Shown in pieces: positions 24,101 through 31,939 of a DNA stretch of 35,378 bases; the stretch's first letter is position 1, and every line of letters starts with the position of its first letter. Location of the stretch: NCBI GenBank assembly GCA_947173895.1, contig CAMWGU010000022.1, positions 1 through 35,378 of the forward strand, written 5' to 3'. Both the position numbers and the translations under genes were made by a program. This DNA is from an uncultured Bacteroides sp. (GTDB taxonomy: Bacteria > Bacteroidota > Bacteroidia > Bacteroidales > Bacteroidaceae). Under the pieces are notes generated by a model. It saw only the letters and a program-made list of their open reading frames with translations, did not search any database and was not told where the DNA came from.

Positions 24101-25153
24101 ATGATACGGATAAGCATATTATTTAGTTGCATGATTACAATGATAGCTTGCAACTCTACAAAGCAAAAGGACACTCAAACTTCTACCACCATAGACAGTA
24201 CTTTACAAGCCAAAGCCACTTCTATCTTAGAGAATAAGCTAACAGAACTTAATGCCTTATTTGGGCAAGCTATCGTTATGGAAGTTCAGACAGGGCATAT
24301 AAAAGCTATGGTTGGACTTGAAAAGAAAGACAGTGCTAATTACCAACCTTGTAAGAACTTCTCCCAAGCACACGAATCAGCACTGATGCACCCTATATCC
24401 ATATTGGCAGCATTGGAAACAGGTAAAGTCAAATTAGCTAATACAATAAATGTAGGTGATGGCATTTATATTTGTAAAGAAGATACCATTAAAGACCATA
24501 ATTGGCATAGAGGTGGATATGGTGAAATCTCTATCAAGCAAGGTTTAGCTTCAAGTTCAAACATTGCTGTTTATAAAACAATGGAGAAAGCATTTGGAGA
24601 TGATGCACAAGCATACTTCAGTCTGTTGAATAATATGAGTTATGGTAAACCAGACAGCATCGCAGGAATAGCTAATCTGAAACCTGCATACTTTGTTACT
24701 CCTAAAAATAGCGGTTGGAGCGATACAGCCTTTGCATGGTTCTGCATTGGATATAATCAAACTATTACCCCTATACAAATGCTAACCTTTTATAATGCTA
24801 TTGCTAATAGTGGAAAGATGGTACAACCTAAACTTTACAAAGACAGTACAACAGTTATCAATCCACAGATAGCAAGTCAAGCCAACATTGACAGTCTGAA
24901 ACAGGCATTGGAATATGTGGTAACTGATGGCTTAGGACAACCTGCCAAGTCTGATAAGGTACAAATTGCAGGTGAAACAGGAACAGTACAGCTTGAAAAT
25001 GGGAACTATATAGTAGAGTTTTGTGGTTACTTCCCTGCCAATGCTCCCCAATATTCTATCATTGTTTCAATTCATAAAGATGGACTACCTGCAAGTGGTG
25101 GATTGATGGCAGGTGATGTGTTTAAGCAAATTGTTAATAACATCATCCTTTAA
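24101..25153 (+). CDS. lipoprotein with degenerate penicillin-binding transpeptidase domain
   Basis: A 350-residue protein with a lipoprotein signal (hydrophobic start, MIAC at residues 14-17), so probably membrane-anchored outside the cytoplasm. Residues about 55-350 align by eye along the class B PBP/FtsI transpeptidase domain: AALETGKV, ASSSNIAVYKTMEKAFG, TPIQMLTFYNAIANSG, GETGTVQLENGNY and CGYFPANAPQYSIIVSIHKDG. The SxxK active site is replaced by ALMH (residues 94-97), and KTG by ETG (292-294); only SxN (152-154) remains. It should be unable to acylate peptidoglycan or beta-lactam. The usual N-terminal dimerisation domain and membrane helix are also missing. A scaffold or inhibitor of the host cell-wall machinery is possible. 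Confidence 0.85.
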   Translation: MIRISILFSCMITMIACNSTKQKDTQTSTTIDSTLQAKATSILENKLTELNALFGQAIVMEVQTGHIKAMVGLEKKDSANYQPCKNFSQAHESALMHPISILAALETGKVKLANTINVGDGIYICKEDTIKDHNWHRGGYGEISIKQGLASSSNIAVYKTMEKAFGDDAQAYFSLLNNMSYGKPDSIAGIANLKPAYFVTPKNSGWSDTAFAWFCIGYNQTITPIQMLTFYNAIANSGKMVQPKLYKDSTTVINPQIASQANIDSLKQALEYVVTDGLGQPAKSDKVQIAGETGTVQLENGNYIVEFCGYFPANAPQYSIIVSIHKDGLPASGGLMAGDVFKQIVNNIIL

Positions 25154-25164
25154 TAAATATGTAA

Positions 25165-25635
25165 ATGAATCTAATAGAAGAAATATGGACAAGCCGACCA
25201 GAAGAGAGAATAACCACTCTCGCTGATTTATCAGACGGAGTTATAGCGAGAATAAAGTTTTATAATGCTAATAAGGAATATACAGTGGATAGTTTTAAGT
25301 TAATGTTTGAAGATTATAAGAAATCTATCTATTGTTGTCAAGACTTCGTAAAACTATGTCAAATCATTAACGATTATGACTACATAGTAAACTATATTAA
25401 TCAATCTCATTTTAAGAATGAATTAGCTATATTTACTCCAAAATTTGATAGTAAACGCACCCATCATATCCGTTCCTATAAATCTGATGAGGATATATTG
25501 CAGGTAGAAGTAATATCTGATAATGGAGTAGTAAAAAGCTATAATATGGCTGCAACAGGAATGACGTTTGAGAAGATGCACGACCTTATAGATAAAGAGC
25601 GAAAGAACTATACAATAAACAATAAAACCAAATAA
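25165..25635 (+). CDS. hypothetical protein
   Basis: A 156-residue soluble protein, not recognised. The N-terminal half is helical and Tyr/Lys rich; the C-terminal half has strands (ILQVEVISDNGVVKSYNMA) and ends with MTFEKMHDLIDKERKNY. A degenerate copy of that ending occurs at 26257-26352, showing a past duplication. It begins 11 bp after the PBP-like gene and ends 3 bp before the next. Confidence 0.6.
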   Translation: MNLIEEIWTSRPEERITTLADLSDGVIARIKFYNANKEYTVDSFKLMFEDYKKSIYCCQDFVKLCQIINDYDYIVNYINQSHFKNELAIFTPKFDSKRTHHIRSYKSDEDILQVEVISDNGVVKSYNMAATGMTFEKMHDLIDKERKNYTINNKTK

Positions 25636-25638
25636 ATT

Positions 25639-25800
25639 ATGACAGCAACAGCAGAAGATTGGGTAAGAAGAATAGAAGAAGTGCTAGATAAATTTAACTT
25701 ATCTAAAGAAGAATACTGGAAAGACCCAGACAAATTCTATGAGAATATCAAAGATGAAGAAATTAGAGCCTTTTTATGGTGGGTAAGAGAAATGTGCTAA
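25639..25800 (+). CDS. small acidic protein, 53 residues
   Basis: ATG at 25639 to TAA at 25800, beginning 3 bp after the previous stop. The protein reads as two helices (TAEDWVRRIEEVLDKFNLSK and DEEIRAFLWWVREM) joined by EYWKDPDKFYENIK. The tight spacing and amphipathic pattern support a real gene. No family recognised. Confidence 0.6.
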   Translation: MTATAEDWVRRIEEVLDKFNLSKEEYWKDPDKFYENIKDEEIRAFLWWVREMC

Positions 25801-25822
25801 TAATAATCTTAAATGAATTAAT

Positions 25823-26260
25823 ATGGAAACAGGAGGATTGATATTACTTTGTGCAATACTGGTTATAGCTGCCTATTTCTTTGGTAGGGTAGGATATGCC
25901 ATTGAAAATGACAAGAAAGAAAAGTCTGATGATGTAGAAATAAACGAGCCTGTTAAGAATGATAATTGCAATAGGGTTATTTATCTATTGATAAGGAACT
26001 CTTATTATGCGAATGATTTAAAAACTCTAAAACGAATTTATGAACTTCTTGTTGCAGAAGGCATAATAGATGAGTTTCAAATTGATAAAGATATGTGGAA
26101 TGAGTTCAAAGACAAATTGGGTGCATCTACGACTTCTTATTTATTCTTTTTTAAAGACTCTAAATACAATTCTTCTTTAGATTCTTGTGCTATAATGATG
26201 CTTCAAGAGAAATACTTCCACTTTATGGGATTACTTGAGAACAATTCAAATGAAGATTGA
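25823..26260 (+). CDS. membrane-anchored hypothetical protein
   Basis: A 145-residue protein with one N-terminal membrane helix (LILLCAILVIAAYFFGRVGYAI, about residues 6-27) and a Lys/Asp-rich cytoplasmic part predicted to be helical. It is not recognised. Part of the + strand cluster that starts at 22680. Confidence 0.6.
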   Translation: METGGLILLCAILVIAAYFFGRVGYAIENDKKEKSDDVEINEPVKNDNCNRVIYLLIRNSYYANDLKTLKRIYELLVAEGIIDEFQIDKDMWNEFKDKLGASTTSYLFFFKDSKYNSSLDSCAIMMLQEKYFHFMGLLENNSNED

Positions 26261-26352
26261 CAATACAAGATTTATCAAATCTTATAGACAAGGAGCGTAG
26301 CAATAAGTTTTCATATCAACTTATAAATGGAGAACGAATGACAATAGTGTAA
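26257..26352 (+). pseudogene. remnant 3' end related to the 25165 gene
   Basis: An in-frame stretch reads TIQDLSNLIDKERSNKFSYQ and ends at TAA 26350-26352. It resembles the ending of the 25165 product (FEKMHDLIDKERKNY) but has no start of its own. It appears to be the tail of a lost paralogue left behind after a duplication and deletion. Confidence 0.5.
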
Positions 26353-26388
26353 AAAACAGTTGAGAATGCCATTTAAAAAACAACAGTC

Positions 26389-26904
26389 ATGATAAATAGA
26401 TTAACATATACAGTAATAGATTGCTATTGGGGTCCCAAAGAATCTATAACAATTACAAGCAATAATAAAAGTTTTCAATTACTAATAGATAAATTTAGAC
26501 AATCTCCCTGCACATCAACAAGCTATACTCACGTGGAACTTTATGATGGGGATAATTTAATAGAAGAATTTACTTCACAATATATTCCAAACAAAGAAGA
26601 AATCAAGGAAGAACTACTTCTCAGCATACTAACAGCAACAGTTTGTCAACTTCGTAGTAAAAAGGAATATGATATAATTGAATCATTATACAACAATCTG
26701 CTCAAATGCGACCTTATACATTCCATAGAGGACTTTAAAGCTGGAAAGGTTATTAAGGGCAGCATAGAAGAAGCCCTCATTTATTGGATATGGAGAGCTT
26801 TAGTACAGCATAAATCTATTAAGAATCCCATCCCTATGACAAAAGAAGACATTTCTAAATTATTTGAAGCAAAAGATAATTCACACAAGCATATAACATT
26901 TTAA
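26389..26904 (+). CDS. hypothetical protein
   Basis: A 171-residue soluble protein, not recognised. The N-terminal 65 residues look beta-rich (LTYTVIDCYWGPKESITITSNN, YTHVELYDGDNLIEEF) and the rest helical. It is the last gene of the + strand cluster; the terminator at 26967 closes the unit. Confidence 0.6.
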   Translation: MINRLTYTVIDCYWGPKESITITSNNKSFQLLIDKFRQSPCTSTSYTHVELYDGDNLIEEFTSQYIPNKEEIKEELLLSILTATVCQLRSKKEYDIIESLYNNLLKCDLIHSIEDFKAGKVIKGSIEEALIYWIWRALVQHKSIKNPIPMTKEDISKLFEAKDNSHKHITF

Positions 26905-26949
26905 ACTCGAACATTATCAAGATGATTGATAAGCAATTCATTTGATATA

Positions 26950-27003
26950 TTCTACTAAAGTAGAAGGAGCAGCATTTAAGGGAACTCTTATGCTGCTCTT
27001 TTC
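26950..27003. terminator. bidirectional terminator between cargo cluster and replacement gene
   Basis: GAGCAGCAT (26967-26975) pairs with ATGCTGCTC (26990-26998), with TTTTCT after it on the plus strand and a pyrimidine run on the minus strand. A small palindrome TTCTACT/AGTAGAA (26950-26965) precedes it. It separates convergent genes. Confidence 0.85.
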
Positions 27004-27008
27004 TACAA

Positions 27009-27380
27009 CTATTTCATAAATACAAAATAAACAGCCAATATCAAGCAAACAAAAGCAGCTATATGATTCCAGTGCAAAGCTTCACCTTTAAAGAATACAG
27101 TTGTAAAGACAGTGAATATAATAAGAGTTATTACTTCTTGAAGAACTTTCAACTGCATCAATGAAAATGGTCCTCCATTACCAATATATCCAATGCGATT
27201 CGCTGGAATTTGACAAGAATACTCAAAAAAAGCGATTGACCAACTAAAGGCTATTACCCCTATCAATGGAAGAGCTGCAAACCAAGAATATTCCTGTTTC
27301 ATCTTTAAATGACCATACCAAGCAAAAGTCATAAAGACATTTGATATTATAAGCAGTAAAACTGTGTAAAGAGCTTTCAT
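27009..27380 (-). CDS. element-borne DUF486/DMT-type membrane protein, replacing the split host gene
   Basis: A complete 123-residue protein with four hydrophobic helices of the DUF486 family, related to small multidrug-resistance/EamA-type proteins; its substrate is unknown. It is a close homologue of the host gene split by this element: SNVFMTFAWYGHLKM, LPLIGVIAFSW, FFEY, PANR, GGPF, MQLKV and LAVYFVF are shared across the two host fragments. It starts 34 bp downstream of the stop of the truncated host 5' fragment, in the same direction, so the host promoter can read into it. The attachment core ATACTCA is also kept in this copy (27219-27225). Its codons are more AT-rich than the host fragments, which suggests it came from another lineage. 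Confidence 0.93.
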   Translation of the reverse strand: MKALYTVLLLIISNVFMTFAWYGHLKMKQEYSWFAALPLIGVIAFSWSIAFFEYSCQIPANRIGYIGNGGPFSLMQLKVLQEVITLIIFTVFTTVFFKGEALHWNHIAAFVCLILAVYFVFMK

Positions 27381-27414
27381 ATTATTCTAATTCTACTATA
27401 CATTAATTTATATA

Positions 27415-27633
27415 TCAACGTGAAATGTTAAATCTCCAGTTGGGTTTTTCTGTTTTATTATACTCAAAAAAAGCAATGGCCCAACTGAATGCAATCACAC
27501 CAATCAGCGGAAGAGTGGCAAACCAACTGAACTCCTGACGCATCTTTAAATGACCATACCAAGCAAATGTCATGAAGACATTTGAAAAGATCAACAAAAC
27601 GACTGAATAGATACCATGAGACAACATATACAC
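27415..27633 (-). pseudogene. 5' fragment of host DUF486/DMT-type gene
   Basis: Reading minus from 27633, the first 58 codons encode the N-terminal half of the host protein (SNVFMTFAWYGHLKMRQEFSW, IGVIAFSWAIAFFEY). After the attachment core, 14 element-encoded residues (NKTEKPNWRFNISR) follow before a stop at 27415. It keeps its start codon and promoter. Its 3' half is at 13603-13816. Confidence 0.93.
27460..27466. other. right attachment core (attR)
   Basis: ATACTCA at 27460-27466, identical to the left core. To its right the host reading frame continues (AFFEY codons); to its left the frame runs into element sequence and stops at 27415. Confidence 0.85.
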
Positions 27634-27861
27634 TAAATCTAATTTTAACTGATGAATAAATTCATTTATCTTAATTCATAATACACTCTTAAGCATTCCT
27701 ACATCAAGAGTTTTTTTTGGAGATGCAAAGATAATGCTTGCAAATTGATTTCTCAGCAAGAGAGATAAGTTTTTAAACTTTGTGCCTCACGAAAGTATTT
27801 GTTAAGAGATCGATGGATTCACTAAACCATGTTATAAATAAGCTCGATTTGCTTCAATAAC
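27634..27861. promoter_or_regulatory. host promoter region of the interrupted DUF486 gene
   Basis: On the minus strand TATCTTTG spans 27733-27726, a full -7 match about 93 bp before the start codon at 27633. A TTG lies 23 bp further upstream, slightly beyond normal -33 spacing. No gene is seen in this stretch. This promoter would now transcribe the truncated fragment and then the element-borne copy. Confidence 0.55.
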
Positions 27862-27964
27862 TTTGTTTTTTATTCCAAAAGCCATATGTTTGCAATGTGT
27901 TTTTCATAGTATTAGATTTAAGGTTAACGAAAGATTGGCTGTCTGTGATAGATAGCCTTTTTTT
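27862..27964 (+). ncRNA. candidate small RNA of about 65 nt, with promoter and terminator
   Basis: TTTG (27862-27865), a 19-bp spacer and TATGTTTG (27885-27892) form one of the best Bacteroides-type promoters in the window. Transcription would start near 27898. At 27937-27957 GGCTGTCT and AGATAGCC form an 8-bp stem (one G-T pair), followed by seven T (27958-27964). No credible short gene lies between. The RNA would end 22 bp short of the 3' end of the convergent ttcA gene. Confidence 0.55.
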
Positions 27965-27986
27965 ATGCTTATCGCCCAATCTGCCG

Positions 27987-28730
27987 TCATTCAAATTCGG
28001 GCAGCAATTCTTCCTGCACATTCGTCATGCTCCCCCACAGGCTATAGCGTGCTTCCGGGTTCAATCTTTCCAAAGAGCGCAACACCTCTTTCATATCCGA
28101 ACGGTTCGACTGACTTTCATAAGGACAATTCTTGATCTGTTTACGAAAAGAACGGATACGTGCCATTTCAACCAGATCAGCTTCATGCACCAAACACATG
28201 GGCCGAATAATCGTCATATCAAACTTATGCATCACCAACTTAGGAGGCATTGCACTGAACGAACCTTGAAAAGTGAGATTCATCAATAAAGTCTCCAGTA
28301 TATCATCCATGTGATGTCCTAAAGCAATTTTATTGCACCCCTGCTCTTTCGCTACTGTAAACAGAGCCTTTCTCCGGTTCCAAGAGCAAAGGAAACAAGG
28401 TGATTTCCGTGTGTCCGTACTCGGATCAAAAAATGTTTCATAATGAAAAAACTGCACTCCAAAACTTTCCGCATACTCCCTCAGATAGTTTATATCAGAT
28501 TGATAAGGAATGTTTGTCATTGCCACATGAACAGCCACCACCGCAAATTTGGGTTTCAAAATGCGCGAGCGTCTGGCCAGCAACTCCAATAATGCCAAGG
28601 AATCTTTACCTCCGGAAAGACCGACCAAGATTTTGTCGCCATCCTCAATCAAGCGATATTTCACCACTCCCTTATTAAAACGCTGCTCCAATCTGCGCAT
28701 TATTTTTTCATCTTCTGTAAATCGTGCCAT
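27987..28730 (-). CDS. ttcA: tRNA 2-thiocytidine synthetase TtcA-like
   Basis: A 247-residue PP-loop ATPase. SGGKDS (residues 39-44) is the PP-loop; PCFLCSWNRR (C112, C115) and NCPYE (C202) supply three cysteines with nearly the spacing of the iron-sulfur ligands of E. coli TtcA. GHHMDDILETLLMNL is the second family motif. The enzyme thiolates cytidine 32 of certain tRNAs in the cytoplasm, using ATP and a sulfur donor. It is slightly shorter than the E. coli protein (311) but complete in motifs. A -7 box, TATTTTTG on minus (28763-28756), lies 26 bp before the start. Confidence 0.9.
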   Translation of the reverse strand: MARFTEDEKIMRRLEQRFNKGVVKYRLIEDGDKILVGLSGGKDSLALLELLARRSRILKPKFAVVAVHVAMTNIPYQSDINYLREYAESFGVQFFHYETFFDPSTDTRKSPCFLCSWNRRKALFTVAKEQGCNKIALGHHMDDILETLLMNLTFQGSFSAMPPKLVMHKFDMTIIRPMCLVHEADLVEMARIRSFRKQIKNCPYESQSNRSDMKEVLRSLERLNPEARYSLWGSMTNVQEELLPEFE

Positions 28731-28838
28731 ACTACTAATCTTAAAAAATACAGCACAAAAATAGATGAAAAGAATGATTTATTGAAGATTTAACAAAAAT
28801 AGAATTATGCAATGAGTGATAATTCCAATTAATTTTTG

Positions 28839-28846
28839 TATTTTTG
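28839..28846 (+). promoter_or_regulatory. -7 box for the TPR protein operon
   Basis: TATTTTTG, a full -7 match, 17 bp before the ATG at 28864, so the leader would be very short. Confidence 0.45.
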
Positions 28847-28863
28847 AATCTAAAATACAGTTA

Positions 28864-30285
28864 ATGGACAATTTTATGTATAGAAAATATATCATTGGTT
28901 TATTTGCCCTATACTGCACAGGCACCACAATGGCACAAAGCCTGGAGCAAGCCAAGCAACTTTTTCAGAAAGGAGAATTTGAACAAGCCAAACCCATATT
29001 CCAGAAGTTAGTGAAGCAAGCCCCCTCCAATGCCAATTATAATTATTGGTATGGAGCCTGTTGCTATGAAACCGGTGCTAAAGAAGAGGCCCAAATTTAT
29101 TTGGAGAAAAGTGCAGCCCGCAAAGTGATTGACGCATACCGTTACTTAGGGAAACTATATTATGACATTTACCGGTTTGACGATGCAGTGGACAATTACG
29201 AACAGCATATAGAATGGTTGGAAAAGAAAAAACGTTCCACTGAAACAGCAGAAACCGAACTGGAACAAATAAAACAAGCCGCCCGCATGATAAAGGGAGT
29301 GGAAAACGTAACTGTAATCGACAGTATTGTAGTTGATAAAAGCGATTTTCTGAAAGCTTATAAAATAAGTAAGGAATCGGGGACACTCTATCACGACCCG
29401 ACCATAGCCGGAACTGCCTACCAAACCGAAATGGGCAACAAGATTATCTATGGGAACAAAGACACAGAGGGCAAAATGCAACTTTATTCTCGTATCCGCC
29501 TCTTGGACGGATGGAGCGAACCCGATCCCCTCCACTCGCTTAACGAACAAGGCAATGTGAACTATCCCTTCCTGATGACAGACGGAATTACTTTATATTA
29601 TGCATCAAATGGAGAAGGATCACTAGGTGGATATGACATTTTTGTGACCCGCTATGACTCGGAAGACGGCAGCTATCTTCGTCCGGACAATATAGGAATG
29701 CCATTCAATTCGCCCGCCAATGACTATATGTACGCCATTGATGATTTTAACAACATAGGATGGTTCGCTTCCGATCGCTACCAGCCCGAGGACAAAGTGT
29801 GCATCTACGTTTTCGTCCCCAATGCATCAAAGGAAGTATACGACTATGAAAATACGAACGAACAGGCCATCATAAATGCTGCCACCCTACGTTCCATCCG
29901 CTCCACTTGGACAAATGAAAATAAAGTAAGGGCCGGCAAACAACGACTGGCTGCGGTAAGATATGACAAAGAATCCGAGCAAAAGAAAAAAGACTTCACA
30001 CTGATCATAGATGACTCTACCACTTACCATACACTGAATGATTTCCGCTCGGCCGAAGCACGCAAACTCTACCAGCAGAGGCAACAAAAACAGAAAGACT
30101 ATGACAGCCTGAGGAAAGACCTGAGTTCCAAACGTGAGCAATATGCCAAAGGTGACAATGCACGTAAGCAAAACCTGACACCGGCCATTCTGGAACTGGA
30201 AAAGCGAACAGAACAACTTATGAAAGAAATAGACCAAATGGATATTGAAATACGAAACCAAGAGATAAAAAAACTAAAACAATAA
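28864..30285 (+). CDS. exported TPR and PD40 beta-propeller protein
   Basis: A 473-residue protein from the ATG at 28864; an in-frame GTG further upstream precedes the -7 box. It has a signal peptide ending near MAQS, tetratricopeptide repeats at about 25-120 (LFQKGEFEQAKPIFQKLVKQAP, YYDIYRFDDAVDNYEQHI), then WD40-like PD40 blades (PFLMTDGITLYYASNGEGSLGGYDIFVTRYD and DFNNIGWFASDRYQ), and a long C-terminal coiled coil (about 390-470). This resembles the front part of Bacteroidota OmpA/PorE-type periplasmic proteins but lacks the OmpA domain. It is 5 bp before nfeD, so part of the nfeD-floA transcript. Confidence 0.85.
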   Translation: MDNFMYRKYIIGLFALYCTGTTMAQSLEQAKQLFQKGEFEQAKPIFQKLVKQAPSNANYNYWYGACCYETGAKEEAQIYLEKSAARKVIDAYRYLGKLYYDIYRFDDAVDNYEQHIEWLEKKKRSTETAETELEQIKQAARMIKGVENVTVIDSIVVDKSDFLKAYKISKESGTLYHDPTIAGTAYQTEMGNKIIYGNKDTEGKMQLYSRIRLLDGWSEPDPLHSLNEQGNVNYPFLMTDGITLYYASNGEGSLGGYDIFVTRYDSEDGSYLRPDNIGMPFNSPANDYMYAIDDFNNIGWFASDRYQPEDKVCIYVFVPNASKEVYDYENTNEQAIINAATLRSIRSTWTNENKVRAGKQRLAAVRYDKESEQKKKDFTLIIDDSTTYHTLNDFRSAEARKLYQQRQQKQKDYDSLRKDLSSKREQYAKGDNARKQNLTPAILELEKRTEQLMKEIDQMDIEIRNQEIKKLKQ

Positions 30286-30290
30286 ATATC

Positions 30291-30758
30291 ATGGAAGTAT
30301 TCATCATCATAGCACTCATTTTAGCAGGGCTACTACTTTTTATAGCAGAAGTATTCCTAATTCCGGGCATCAGCATAGCTGGAATCGCATCAGCCATCTG
30401 TCTGCTATACGCCAATTATTATGCATTCCATACTCTAGGACCTATAGGTGGATTCACTACCCTGATTGCATGTGCTTTGGGCTGTATAGCTATTACCGCC
30501 TGGTTTCTACACTCAAAAACAGTAGACAAACTTTCTTTGAAGAAAACACTGGATTATAAAATAGATCCTTTAAAAGGTATTGAGATACATATCGGAGATA
30601 AGGGAATCACTATAACTCGCCTTGCATTGATAGGAAATGCAGACATCAACGGTCACATTGTAGAAGTACGTTCTGCCGACGGACTGATTGACGAGAACAC
30701 TCCCGTTTATGTAGAACGAATGGTTGAAGGAGCAATCATTGTACGCAAAGTCCAATGA
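30291..30758 (+). CDS. NfeD-family membrane protein
   Basis: A 155-residue short NfeD protein: two to three membrane helices (residues about 3-70, with FIAEVFLIPG typical of the family) and a C-terminal OB-fold (about 90-155: GDKGITITRLALIGNADINGHIVEVRS). Short NfeD proteins work with flotillin-like proteins at membrane microdomains, and the floA gene follows. No protease domain is present. Confidence 0.88.
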   Translation: MEVFIIIALILAGLLLFIAEVFLIPGISIAGIASAICLLYANYYAFHTLGPIGGFTTLIACALGCIAITAWFLHSKTVDKLSLKKTLDYKIDPLKGIEIHIGDKGITITRLALIGNADINGHIVEVRSADGLIDENTPVYVERMVEGAIIVRKVQ

Positions 30759-30913
30759 AAGATGCCCCACCCCCCTTTTCTTTGTTCTGTAGTTTCAGCG
30801 CTACTTGTTTTTCAACCGACATGCTTTAAACATCGGCAATGAAGGACGACAGAAACTTGGAATACGAATAATTAAAATTAAGAAATAACATTTACCTAAA
30901 AACACAAATTATT

Positions 30914-31912
30914 ATGATCGAACCAAACTATTTTCCCCTTATCTTAATAGGAGGTGGAATTATTTTTGTGGTACTGTTTTTCCACTATGTACCATTTTTC
31001 CTTTGGCTTTCTGCCAAAGTATCCGGAGTACGCATCTCATTGGTGCAATTATTTTTAATGCGCATCCGTAATGTACCTCCTTATGTCATTGTGCCGGCTA
31101 TGATTGAAGCACATAAAGCCGGCTTGAGCAACATCACCCGCGATGAATTGGAGGCCCACTATATGGCAGGTGGCCATGTAGAAAAAGTAGTCCATGCACT
31201 AGTGTCCGCATCCAAAGCCAATATCGAACTGTCCTTCCAAATGGCAACAGGCATTGACCTGGCCGGTCGTGATGTGTTCGAAGCCGTACAAATGTCAGTA
31301 AACCCCAAAGTGATCGACACCCCTCCTGTGACCGCAGTAGCCAAAGACGGAATCCAGCTTATAGCCAAAGCACGTGTCACTGTACGCGCCAATATCCGCC
31401 AATTGGTGGGAGGAGCCGGAGAAGACACCATTCTGGCTCGCGTAGGCGAAGGTATTGTTTCCTCTATCGGTTCATCAGAGAATCACAAATCAGTATTGGA
31501 AAACCCCGATTCAATCTCCAAGCTGGTACTCCGCAAGGGACTGGATGCCGGTACCGCCTTCGAAATTTTATCTATTGACATCGCCGACATTGATATAGGT
31601 AGAAATATCGGTGCCACTTTGCAGATAGATCAAGCCAACGCCGACAAGAACATTGCACAAGCCAAAGCCGAAGAACGCCGTGCAATGGCTGTCGCCCTAG
31701 AACAAGAAATGAAAGCCAAGGCCGAAGAAGCACGCGCCAATGTGATTCAGGCAGAAGCGGAAGTTCCCAAAGCTATGGCAGAAGCATTTCGCAATGGCAA
31801 CTTGGGTGTTATGGACTATTACCGCATGAAAAATATACAGGCGGACACATCCATGCGTGAAAATATAGCCAAACCGGAAAACACTTTCGGGAATGAACCG
31901 TTAAGCAAATAA
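30914..31912 (+). CDS. floA: flotillin-like protein FloA
   Basis: A 332-residue protein nearly colinear with FloA: one N-terminal membrane hairpin ([24 protein letters not shown]), the SPFH region ([74 protein letters not shown]), and a C-terminal coiled coil rich in Glu-Ala ([20 protein letters not shown]). FloA scaffolds lipid microdomains and affects membrane fluidity. The NfeD-FloA pairing is conserved across bacteria. Confidence 0.95.
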   Translation: MIEPNYFPLILIGGGIIFVVLFFHYVPFFLWLSAKVSGVRISLVQLFLMRIRNVPPYVIVPAMIEAHKAGLSNITRDELEAHYMAGGHVEKVVHALVSASKANIELSFQMATGIDLAGRDVFEAVQMSVNPKVIDTPPVTAVAKDGIQLIAKARVTVRANIRQLVGGAGEDTILARVGEGIVSSIGSSENHKSVLENPDSISKLVLRKGLDAGTAFEILSIDIADIDIGRNIGATLQIDQANADKNIAQAKAEERRAMAVALEQEMKAKAEEARANVIQAEAEVPKAMAEAFRNGNLGVMDYYRMKNIQADTSMRENIAKPENTFGNEPLSK

Positions 31913-31939
31913 AACGACGAGCGACTAACATTTTTCATA

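Larger units (their letters stand above)
13810..27466. mobile_element. 13.65-kb serine-recombinase integrative element in the DUF486 gene
   Basis: The boundaries come from the split host gene: both halves reassemble in frame through the 7-bp core. The element starts with a large serine recombinase transcribed inwards, is AT-rich compared with the flanking chromosome, and carries typical Bacteroides element genes (DUF3871, short RadC, tyrosine recombinase domain). Just inside its right end is a full replacement homologue of the interrupted gene. No relaxase, coupling protein, type IV secretion, capsid or terminase gene is visible, so it is either a mobilizable element relying on a helper, or a cryptic or satellite element. 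Confidence 0.9.

Noticed and set aside
27897..28289. Plus-strand frame of 130 codons
   Set aside because: Mostly antisense to ttcA; its start lies in the sRNA candidate.
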